Source: CAZKAP01 sp964552195 (GTDB lineage: Bacteria; Bacteroidota; Bacteroidia; Flavobacteriales; Flavobacteriaceae). From it: a stretch of DNA of 64,000 bases. Of the stretch, positions 29,536-36,006 are shown one piece after another. A model generated the notes under the pieces. That model was not told where the DNA came from, ran no database searches, and saw only the letters and a list, made by a program, of their open reading frames with translations. The translations under genes and the position numbers were made by a program. The stretch lies in assembly GCA_964552195.1 (NCBI GenBank), contig CAZKFM010000002.1, forward strand, positions 62,001 to 126,000, written 5' to 3'. How positions within the stretch are numbered: position 1 is the first letter of the stretch; each line of letters opens with the position of its first letter.

Positions 29536-29587
29536 ACGTCTGCATACAGGGTCTGTACCCGCAAATCATAAAATCCACGATTTTAGG

Positions 29588-29611
29588 CAATGGAGTGATC
29601 AACTCCCATTG
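29588..29611. promoter_or_regulatory. Imperfect inverted repeat upstream of the HTH gene
   Basis: CAATGGAGT, a five-base spacer and ACTCCCATTG form a near-perfect palindrome (one-base bulge), about 130 bases before the small HTH gene. It could be an operator. The 205-base gap 29536-29740 holds no gene; it also contains a small AAAATC/GATTTT hairpin just upstream and a TAGTTTTA-like box near 29693. Confidence 0.3.
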
Positions 29612-29740
29612 GTCCGCTCATCTTACGAAAACGGATGTCCGGATTTATAAATGATCGGGGATTCCATTTTTAAACTGCCGTGTTAGCTGTATAGTTTTAG
29701 GTTGTCCACGACACCTGTTTCCTAACCATAAATACAGCAT

Positions 29741-30013
29741 ATGAATAACATCAGAAATCTTGAACGGCTTCAGTTTATTCACAAGGCAATCGAAAATGAA
29801 AGTACAGGCAGTCCCACAGAGTTAGCGGGAAGGTTACGTATCAGCGAGCGATTGGTCTATCATCTCATCGAACAGTTGAAGGATTTCAAAGCACGAATAG
29901 GGTACGACCGTTCGCGCAAGACGTACTTCTACAAAGAATACTTCAACCTGCAGGTCCGCATTAGTGTCATGATCGTCAATGAGGACGAAACTACGGAACT
30001 CTATGGCGGATGA
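29741..30013 (+). CDS. Small helix-turn-helix protein, probable local regulator
   Basis: 90 residues. A predicted HTH occupies about residues 8-55 (RLQFIHKAIENESTGSPTEL, then AGRLRISERLVYHLIEQLKD), resembling the DeoR/HTH_11 type of winged helix, and is followed by a short beta tail (GYDRSRKTYFYKEYFNL). No ligand-binding domain is present. It opens the accessory island, so control of that island is the natural guess. The C-terminus ends in -YGG, which is probably coincidental but is noted because double-glycine peptides occur nearby. Its stop overlaps another short open frame (30003). Confidence 0.7.
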   Translation: MNNIRNLERLQFIHKAIENESTGSPTELAGRLRISERLVYHLIEQLKDFKARIGYDRSRKTYFYKEYFNLQVRISVMIVNEDETTELYGG

Positions 30014-30063
30014 AAGGAAACTGCACCCACCGCGGATAGATTTGCTCAAAACAAAGCCTTATT

Positions 30064-30171
30064 ATGTTCAAGCAAATCAGAAAGCACTGGCCCTGGGATC
30101 CAGAGCCACAAAAGATCGAATGGGAGGGATGCATTCCCATAATACCAATCCTACCCAAAATTCCATATTAA
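30064..30171 (+). CDS. Candidate short peptide, 35 residues
   Basis: An ATG frame below usual gene-calling length: basic/aromatic N-terminus (MFKQIRKHWPWDPEP) and an Ile/Pro-rich C-terminus with one Cys (GCIPIIPILPKIPY). About half of its third codon positions are G/C, in line with neighbouring genes, compared with about 37 % for the competing overlapping frame 30003-30197. No family recognised. It sits between the HTH gene and a peptide with a Gly-Gly motif. Low certainty that it is translated. Confidence 0.35.
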   Translation: MFKQIRKHWPWDPEPQKIEWEGCIPIIPILPKIPY

Positions 30172-30189
30172 CAAGAAAACAGCAAGCAG

Positions 30190-30339
30190 ATGCATGAATC
30201 CGATGAATTGATGGACCTCTTTGACGTGGTGGAACTGGAACAGCGGTTTGAGATGGGCTGGATCCGCGGCGGGGATGTCGGTGTTCAGTACGAACCCTCA
30301 AACGGGGATCTCGAACTCACCGCTAAAGTTCGGTTTTAA
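30190..30339 (+). CDS. Candidate short peptide, 49 residues, with an Arg-Gly-Gly motif
   Basis: ATG frame ending just before a strong terminator. The first half is acidic (MHESDELMDLFDVVELEQRF), followed by MGWIRGG at residues 22-28 and a 21-residue C-terminal part. Acidic amphipathic leader plus Gly-Gly resembles a C39-cleaved precursor, but the leader fits the consensus less well than that at 34768. The terminator seven bases downstream supports a real 3' end of a transcript here. Product unknown; a bacteriocin/RiPP precursor is a hypothesis. Confidence 0.45.
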   Translation: MHESDELMDLFDVVELEQRFEMGWIRGGDVGVQYEPSNGDLELTAKVRF

Positions 30340-30345
30340 TTACGG

Positions 30346-30373
30346 GTGGCCCGATCCGGGCCACTCCTTTTTC
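30346..30373 (+). terminator. Rho-independent terminator after the short-peptide frames
   Basis: GTGGCCCG and CGGGCCAC form a perfect eight-base stem with a three-base loop, then TCC and five T. It closes the transcript carrying the HTH gene and the short frames. Confidence 0.8.
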
Positions 30374-30380
30374 TGTTACT

Positions 30381-31520
30381 ATGTTACGAGCAATGGTAAT
30401 GATGTTGCTGACAGCCAGCGCATTCGCCCAGGAACACACCCTGATCATTCTCAGCGGGGAACAGGGTGATCCGCTGGAGCATGCAGTAATTACCGACACC
30501 AATACTTCGAGGGTTTGGTTTTCAGACAAGCGCGGCCAATGTCGGATACCGGAAAACACCACACATCTCAGTATTACCCATATCGGATACAAATCCATAG
30601 GAGACTATCGCTTAACAGGTAATCTCAGAGACACGATTTACCTGCTTCCCCACCGAATGCAACTGGATGAAGTCCATCTGGTAGCGACGCATCCAAGGGT
30701 CATTTACCAGCGACTCATTCGGGCCAGAAGGAGTTCCGGGCCTAAGCTGCTCACCTACAGGGAAGCATTCCTGGTCGACGGATTGCCCAGGCGTCAGCTT
30801 CAGGCCCAATTCGCTGTGAATCGCCTGCGTACAAGATTTGTCCAGAATCACAAGTGGTACAGGCAATTCAGTATATACGGGTACAATCTGGATTACATGA
30901 AATCGTCGCCCGAATCCAGTCCCTGGGACAGAGGATTCGTACCTAACCGCGACATTGCCAGGTTATTTTACCTGAACACTACTGTAGGTTTCCTGTTCCG
31001 GCCAGACTGGCTCTGGTCCTGGCACGAGCGAGCTGGCCCGGCAAACCATCGCCAATACAAGTTCAATGTTCGTCACAAGAATTGGCAGGATTCCCGTATA
31101 ACGGGTTTCATCCTTTATCCTCAGGAGGAGAACGGAGCATACTGCATATCCTTTGAATACCTTCCCGGTTCCGACTCCAAACAGGCTTTGAGGCTGGGTG
31201 AAGAGCATTATGGCAGACGACTCAGCCGGCAGCAGACGGAACTCTGGATTGATTATAGACAGGGTTGGCTAAGTCTGAGCCGCGTACGGTTTATCGAGGA
31301 AGGAAGGGTTTATGACTCCGGCTCTTCCCACAGGTATTCGATGGAGATTGAACTGTTCAATCACGGCGAAGGAAGGGGATTGCCGTATTCTAAATCCGTA
31401 CTTGACCCCCACCAGCCCTGGTACCGGCAACTGGGAAAGGAAAATCCGGATCGGATTCAAATGGGATATCATCCTGAACAAATCGACCATGGCTCATACT
31501 ACAGATCCCGTGAGGAATAG
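30381..31520 (+). CDS. Exported protein with carboxypeptidase-regulatory-like domain
   Basis: 379 residues. Signal peptide (MLRAMVMMLLTASAFAQ), then a carboxypeptidase D regulatory-like beta domain (about 20-92: GDPLEHAVITDTNTSRVWFS, THIGYKSIG, DTIYLLP, MQLDEVHLVA). The remaining 290 residues are aromatic and Arg-rich, with no catalytic motif I recognise; the layout resembles Bacteroidota periplasmic/outer-membrane proteins that carry such a domain without a TonB-dependent barrel. It starts directly after a terminator and overlaps the next gene by 32 bases, placing it in one operon with the isoprenoid-type enzyme and the M50 protease. Confidence 0.65.
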   Translation: MLRAMVMMLLTASAFAQEHTLIILSGEQGDPLEHAVITDTNTSRVWFSDKRGQCRIPENTTHLSITHIGYKSIGDYRLTGNLRDTIYLLPHRMQLDEVHLVATHPRVIYQRLIRARRSSGPKLLTYREAFLVDGLPRRQLQAQFAVNRLRTRFVQNHKWYRQFSIYGYNLDYMKSSPESSPWDRGFVPNRDIARLFYLNTTVGFLFRPDWLWSWHERAGPANHRQYKFNVRHKNWQDSRITGFILYPQEENGAYCISFEYLPGSDSKQALRLGEEHYGRRLSRQQTELWIDYRQGWLSLSRVRFIEEGRVYDSGSSHRYSMEIELFNHGEGRGLPYSKSVLDPHQPWYRQLGKENPDRIQMGYHPEQIDHGSYYRSREE

Positions 31521-33363
31521 GCTGAATAGCTATTATCAAAATTATGCAAGCCTGTTCGGGGACTTTTTTCCCCAGGTGAAGAAGTCTTCCATCCTCCGGC
31601 TCGATGAGTCGGGTTGGCAGTGCTTTCAGGCAGCACTTCAATTGGACAGGCTGGCCGATGAAGCAGACCCGGATGCCCTGACTCCCTTACTCGGGACGTA
31701 CCGCCGGTCGGTTTTACTGTTGAGAGAACTCTTCAGTTCCGATAGTCCCTTCTGGATGAAGTGGGCTTCAAGGGAGGCCGAAATGATATGGGCCATCAGA
31801 ACGGAGAGGGCATTTTCTGGAAGGGACAAGGTAGTATTCGACGATTTCGGAAGACTGGCCGAGGCAAAGTCCGCCATGGCGAAGCTTGCCCTGGACGCGC
31901 TATATCAATTAACGCACGATAGGGAGAATGCGGAATCGATTTACCGGAGCCTTTTGAGATCGCATGCCCATTTCTCCATGGCCCTGCAGTTGTATGACGA
32001 CCTGGTAGATGTGGAAGAGGACTTCACAGCCAATCGCTTTAACTGGGTGCTGTATACCTGGTCGAACCAAAACGGACGGCCCGAATCTCCAGAGCAGTTA
32101 GCTGTTGCCAGGAAGAAGATGTATTTGAAGGGCCACACTCATCGGATCTTCGAGCAGGTGTTCGATCAGCTTGAAAGATCACGTCACCATATTCCCGGAG
32201 AGGGACAATGGCGTAAAGTGGTCGAACAGGTATTTGGGGAATTGCGTTTCTATGACCAACAGGCTTCGGGCTATGTCCAAATATGCCAGAGCCGTTATAG
32301 ACTGCATAGCAAGAACAGTGCGGCGAAACCTGAAACTCTGGGGGCTGTCCGAGAATGGAGTTGGAATCGGGGTATGAAGTTCCTGAATGGCGAGCGAAAA
32401 CGGAACTGGCCTGGACTCAGACATTTTATGTATTTAACTGAAGGAGAAGGATTCCATGGGGTCTCGGGCATCCACAGTTCAGACCTGTTTTACCGCCTTC
32501 TGGCTGACGATTTCCTGGCTCGACAGTTGAGCTCATCGGCTGACATAAGGGGATATTTAGAGGGGGAAATAGCGTATTACCTGAGACAGAGGCGCAGTCA
32601 TTCCAAAGACTTGTGGTCCTATTTTCCCAGTATGCCTTTACTGTCAGCAGACATCGACGACCTGTCGCAGGTGATGCGCTTTTTTCTTCGCATGCATAGG
32701 CGCGATCTTATCGATCGGTATTGCTTGGAGAAGTTGAGCCGGCATGCATCTCACGGTTTGAATGAAAGTGGTGTGATGCTGACCTGGATTACATCCGGTT
32801 CTGATCGGGAAAGCATTCACCGGCAGCGGGAATTGAATGACCGGCTTTGGGGAGTGGGGCCAGACCCTGAGGTTGTGGCCAATATGTACGACGTACTGCT
32901 CGATTACAATCCCTCCTTGCTCGAGCCACTCCGGGTCGCATCCGTGGCCTATCTGAAGAACGCCCAGCTACCTTCGGGAGCTTGGAGCAGCAGGTGGTAT
33001 GTGGGGTGGCCCTACGGAACCTATAGGGTGGGGCGTTATCTCTACAGAATTGAAGAATTAAAGGGGCTTACCCGGCAACGCTGGCATAGATTCCTGTATG
33101 AGGGTCGGAACCCGGATGGTGGCTACGGATTGCGGCCCGGGGTCGAATCAGACCCACTATCGACGGCTCTTATGGCCCTATGTATGCGGGATACCGGACA
33201 TAAACAACACCCGTATTTTCGAGAAGCCCGGGACTTCCTGCTGCGCACTCAAAGTGAAGACGGTTCCTGGGAATCCGTACCCTTTGTAACCCCCAGGCCA
33301 GGTCAGGCTTTTCGCAGCCGGGCAGTCACCACGATATTCGCTCTGGACGCTCTACATGGATAA
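31489..33363 (+). CDS. Terpene synthase-like protein with class I and class II signatures
   Basis: 624 residues from the ATG at 31489 (the open frame reaches 31312, but that part lies inside the previous gene). The N-terminal half is all-helical, with AEAKSAMAKLALDALYQL and an Asp-rich LYDDLVDVEED (DDxxD at 170-174), as in class I isoprenoid enzymes. The C-terminal half has SADIDDLSQ (DxDD at 388-391), the acid motif of class II cyclases, plus QW-like repeats (AQLPSGAW ending at 499; TQSEDGSW ending at 594) of the squalene-cyclase/prenyltransferase toroid. No NSE/DTE motif was found. Whether it makes a terpene or acts on a peptide is unknown. It overlaps the M50 gene by eight bases. Confidence 0.65.
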   Translation: MAHTTDPVRNRLNSYYQNYASLFGDFFPQVKKSSILRLDESGWQCFQAALQLDRLADEADPDALTPLLGTYRRSVLLLRELFSSDSPFWMKWASREAEMIWAIRTERAFSGRDKVVFDDFGRLAEAKSAMAKLALDALYQLTHDRENAESIYRSLLRSHAHFSMALQLYDDLVDVEEDFTANRFNWVLYTWSNQNGRPESPEQLAVARKKMYLKGHTHRIFEQVFDQLERSRHHIPGEGQWRKVVEQVFGELRFYDQQASGYVQICQSRYRLHSKNSAAKPETLGAVREWSWNRGMKFLNGERKRNWPGLRHFMYLTEGEGFHGVSGIHSSDLFYRLLADDFLARQLSSSADIRGYLEGEIAYYLRQRRSHSKDLWSYFPSMPLLSADIDDLSQVMRFFLRMHRRDLIDRYCLEKLSRHASHGLNESGVMLTWITSGSDRESIHRQRELNDRLWGVGPDPEVVANMYDVLLDYNPSLLEPLRVASVAYLKNAQLPSGAWSSRWYVGWPYGTYRVGRYLYRIEELKGLTRQRWHRFLYEGRNPDGGYGLRPGVESDPLSTALMALCMRDTGHKQHPYFREARDFLLRTQSEDGSWESVPFVTPRPGQAFRSRAVTTIFALDALHG

Positions 33364-34585
33364 AAATGAATCGGTCCCTGTGTTACAACTTGACCCGGGT
33401 GTTCGGATCAAGCCCATCGGTCCGGGGAAATGGCTGGTTTGGAGGGAAGGAACATCCACCTTCTTGAAAACGAGCCTTCCGGGCTATCTATTCCTTATGC
33501 TGCTCAGGCAGAAAAAAAGCGTTCGCCAGCTTGCGTCTTTGCTCAATGACCGCATGGGTAGCAATCTTAGGGAAGAAGATATACTGAGGATATACCATTC
33601 CCGCTTTCGAAACAAGGGGCTATTCTTAGATGAAAGCCCCCTGTACTCCAAGAGAACGGTTCCGCACTACCTCCTCTGGGGATTTACCCTGATGGATAAA
33701 GATCGAGTGGCGGCTGCTGGCAGGTTTTTCAAATACCTTCATACCTGGCCTGCAGTACTGATTATGGTGATATGGATGCTCATCAGTGTTTGGACGTCGA
33801 ATCCGGCTCAGACGAGACTGGAAGCTCTGAACTGGCCAATGGAAATTTTACTTACGGCTTGCGCCGTACTCATGCACGAATTTGGGCATGCTTCGGCCCT
33901 TTCCTACTACGGTGGCCGTCCGGGTGTTATAGGTGCGGGAATATATGCGGTGTTCCCGGTTATGTTTTCCGACGTAACCGATGCCTGGCGATTAAGTCCT
34001 GGGAAGAGGGTGCATATCAACCTCGGAGGCATGTATTTTGAATGGATCTTTTGCGCGATACTCTTGACCTTCTCTGAGGTATCCGCATTCGAATCGGGAA
34101 AGTTGGCGGCTGTGTTGATCGTCCTCAGGTCGCTCTGGAATCTGAATCCATTGGTCAGGGGCGACGGCTACTGGGTGCTTACGGATCTCACGGGAATCGA
34201 TAATCTGAATGAACGGGCGAGGATGGAATTCGGGAAATGGCTGAAAAACCCGGGCAGATCGCTGGAATCAGCAAAATGTCGAATGCTTGCGATTCTTGGG
34301 TTATTGCATTACCTGGCGATTCTGTTTTTTCTTGCGGGCTTGTTGTTTGCCGGATATGAAGTTTTGCGGACTGGAGTATTGACAGATTTGGTTCAGGCGG
34401 TTTTGAAAACAGAAGAAAAGAGGATGGCTTTCGGATCGGTTTTACCCCGGTTGTATCCGGTTATTCTTTTGCTATTTATACTGATCCGTTACTTGAACCG
34501 GGCGAATGTAATCTACAGTTTGGGACACTACTTTAGACGTGTCGTGGGCTTCCCGGGATCCCGAAGCACTGCGGCCAAGGAGTAA
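33356..34585 (+). CDS. Membrane M50 metalloprotease with PqqD/RRE-like N-terminus
   Basis: 409 residues. Residues 1-95 have the spacing of PqqD-like peptide-recognition winged helices (LDPGVRIKPIGPGKWLVW, SVRQLASLLND, EEDILRIYHSRFRNKGLFLD). A multi-helix membrane domain follows with the zinc motif HEFGH (174-178) and NLNPLVRGDGYWVLTDL, whose Asp270 would be the third zinc ligand. This combination is that of peptide zinc metalloproteases found in bacteriocin/RiPP clusters (YydH-like). Predicted role: intramembrane cleavage or processing of a locally made peptide. It overlaps the isoprenoid-type enzyme by eight bases. Confidence 0.8.
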   Translation: MDKNESVPVLQLDPGVRIKPIGPGKWLVWREGTSTFLKTSLPGYLFLMLLRQKKSVRQLASLLNDRMGSNLREEDILRIYHSRFRNKGLFLDESPLYSKRTVPHYLLWGFTLMDKDRVAAAGRFFKYLHTWPAVLIMVIWMLISVWTSNPAQTRLEALNWPMEILLTACAVLMHEFGHASALSYYGGRPGVIGAGIYAVFPVMFSDVTDAWRLSPGKRVHINLGGMYFEWIFCAILLTFSEVSAFESGKLAAVLIVLRSLWNLNPLVRGDGYWVLTDLTGIDNLNERARMEFGKWLKNPGRSLESAKCRMLAILGLLHYLAILFFLAGLLFAGYEVLRTGVLTDLVQAVLKTEEKRMAFGSVLPRLYPVILLLFILIRYLNRANVIYSLGHYFRRVVGFPGSRSTAAKE

Positions 34586-34631
34586 GCCGAAAATCCTGAA
34601 AAGAGTAGGAGAATAGTAAACCCAAAGACTA

Positions 34632-34766
34632 TTGATTGCATCAACTGTCAAATCCGAGCTTAACCCCTTTCCGGTAATTCCACTTGTCGTTTTGCTGGCT
34701 ATCGATGCCGTACTTATCGGCACCATGACCGGGTACATTTACGAATCCTCTGTTAGTGACCATTAG
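34632..34766 (+). CDS. Doubtful short frame (TTG start), single membrane helix
   Basis: 44 codons from a TTG to a TAG that ends one base before the double-glycine peptide ATG. The centre is strongly hydrophobic (NPFPVIPLVVLLAIDAVLIG) and about half of the third positions are G/C. Against it: no ATG at the start, and an opposite-strand frame (34641-34850) lies exactly codon-in-register, so one of the two is a shadow. Listed as a possible leaderless membrane peptide or immunity peptide only. Confidence 0.2.
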   Translation: MIASTVKSELNPFPVIPLVVLLAIDAVLIGTMTGYIYESSVSDH

Positions 34767-34767
34767 C

Positions 34768-34920
34768 ATGAAGTATGTACGTGAGCTTTCCCAGGAGGAA
34801 AGGAGGGAAATCCGTGGTGGATTCATCCGTCCGAACTGGACCGTGGCCATACTCGAGCTATATGTGAAGAGCTTTAATTACGGCAGGAAGCTCTATCATC
34901 TAGGCTGCGAGCATGATTGA
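34768..34920 (+). CDS. Candidate double-glycine leader peptide (bacteriocin/RiPP-like precursor)
   Basis: 50 residues, too short for standard gene calling. Residues 1-18 (MKYVRELSQEERREIRGG) fit the class II bacteriocin leader pattern LSxEExxxIxGG recognised by C39 peptidases, predicting cleavage after Gly18. The 32-residue core is basic/aromatic (FIRPNWTVAILELYVKSFNY onward) and contains one Cys at residue 47. It is followed four bases later by a perfect 11-base hairpin, which marks a transcript end. A stand-alone C39 peptidase lies 450 bases downstream and an M50 protease 180 bases upstream. Precursor identity is inferred from leader and context. Confidence 0.65.
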   Translation: MKYVRELSQEERREIRGGFIRPNWTVAILELYVKSFNYGRKLYHLGCEHD

Positions 34921-34924
34921 TAGG

Positions 34925-34957
34925 GATTGGCCAGCTGCATGCTGGCCAATCTTATTT
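34925..34957 (+). terminator. Hairpin terminator after the double-glycine peptide
   Basis: GATTGGCCAGC and GCTGGCCAATC form a perfect 11-base stem around a five-base loop, followed by a modest T-rich tail (TTATTT). The tail is weaker than at other terminators in this window. Confidence 0.7.
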
Positions 34958-35071
34958 GAGATCAGAGTTCTCCATATTCGGCCGGGTATTACCTTATCGG
35001 AATGGATTTCTGTGGTGGATAACTTCTGTGGGTCTCGTCGAATATTCCGATCTGTTTTGATTTGAGAGTTA

Positions 35072-35079
35072 TATCTTTG
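35072..35079 (+). promoter_or_regulatory. -7 promoter element before the small basic protein and C39 peptidase
   Basis: TATCTTTG matches TAnnTTTG and lies 31 bases before the ATG at 35111, after the hairpin at 34925-34957. The stretch 34958-35110 otherwise contains no gene. It makes 35111-35838 a separate transcription unit. Confidence 0.5.
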
Positions 35080-35110
35080 AAGTGTTGCGGATGAAGTAGA
35101 ATTACGATTA

Positions 35111-35338
35111 ATGCGTTTAGGTTCAGTTTTTTATGACTTCGAGCAGTCCTATCTTCCCGCTTATCAGGACAGCTCGATCCGGAAAATGTTAAGGGAGCGC
35201 TACGTAAGCGTTTATCTCATCCGCTTGCTTGATTCCAGCACCCCCCGTTACCGAATAGCCCGCCCATTTTACCGATGGGTGCTCGAATACATGTTCTACC
35301 GCAGGGTGTCTTCCTTCTTCGTATTGTACGGTAAATAG
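35111..35338 (+). CDS. Small basic aromatic protein of unknown function
   Basis: 75 residues, rich in Arg and Tyr/Phe (MRLGSVFYDFEQSYLPAYQD at the start; RPFYRWVLEYMFYRRVSSFF near the end), no Cys, no signal peptide, no Gly-Gly leader. Family not recognised. It shares a transcription unit with the C39 peptidase 26 bases downstream, which suggests a partner, immunity protein or second peptide product, but nothing in the sequence decides between these. Confidence 0.5.
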   Translation: MRLGSVFYDFEQSYLPAYQDSSIRKMLRERYVSVYLIRLLDSSTPRYRIARPFYRWVLEYMFYRRVSSFFVLYGK

Positions 35339-35364
35339 AATAGGGTTATCAATCGCTTCATTTT

Positions 35365-35838
35365 ATGTACGTGTTCCGGCATGATCGGAAACTCCTGGCG
35401 CTGCGTCGTCTAGGGGTGGAAGTCAGACAGAAAGCCCGAGCAGACTGTGGTCCCGCCTGTGTACTCTCCATTTTCAGGTTTTTTGCGATACCGGCTACTT
35501 ATGATGAGGTTTATGCTTCCTGTCGCACAGGAGTAGAGGGAACCCGTTTGATCGATTTGGAGGACACCCTAGAGAACCAGGGTGTTCGGGCAAGGAGTAT
35601 GACCCTGGAAGCTCAGCCTGTCCTGGTCGGGATGAATCGATTTTGTTTAAGGATGCCCCTTATATTGATCATAGACAAGGCTATGGATATCCATCACTAC
35701 GCTGTCCTTTATGAAGCTGATAATAACGGGTTCTGGTTCATGGATCCTGCGGTCGGCCGGCTTCGATTTAACTCAAAAAACACCGGGATTCCGGGTTGGA
35801 CTGGTAACTTTGTACTGTGCGAGCGAAAGACGCGTTAA
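35365..35838 (+). CDS. Stand-alone C39 (double-glycine) peptidase domain protein
   Basis: 157 residues carrying the complete C39 cysteine-protease set: oxyanion Gln22 and nucleophile Cys28 in RQKARADCGPAC, His111 in HHYAVLYE and Asp127 in FMDPAVG. In bacteriocin systems this domain cuts after Gly-Gly leaders and is normally fused to the N-terminus of an ABC exporter (PCAT); here there is no membrane or ATPase part and no signal peptide, so it would act in the cytoplasm. It lies 450 bases from a good Gly-Gly leader peptide and 170 bases before a MacB-type ABC export operon, the likely substrate and exit route. Confidence 0.85.
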   Translation: MYVFRHDRKLLALRRLGVEVRQKARADCGPACVLSIFRFFAIPATYDEVYASCRTGVEGTRLIDLEDTLENQGVRARSMTLEAQPVLVGMNRFCLRMPLILIIDKAMDIHHYAVLYEADNNGFWFMDPAVGRLRFNSKNTGIPGWTGNFVLCERKTR

Positions 35839-36006
35839 ACATTCGGACGCAGAAAATTGCAGTTGATCGGTAAAAAAGAGCAGTTAGTCCGGTGAGGCCT
35901 GAATTTTACTGTGTTTTAACAAGAATTTAAGAGAATCGAGGTAACATCCCTCGGCCTGCGGAGTCTTATGTAAAGGACGTTCCCGAAAACCATTAAAAAG
36001 CGCCAG

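Noticed and set aside
30003..30197. 64-codon frame overlapping the HTH stop and the next ATG
   Set aside because: Not listed as a gene: third-position G/C is lower than in neighbours and it conflicts with the 30064 frame. Its tidy overlaps keep it as an alternative.
31312..31488. N-terminal extension of the isoprenoid-type enzyme upstream of 31489
   Set aside because: This stretch is inside the preceding gene in another frame and reads as a non-conserved shadow; an ATG at 31489 gives a sensible start.
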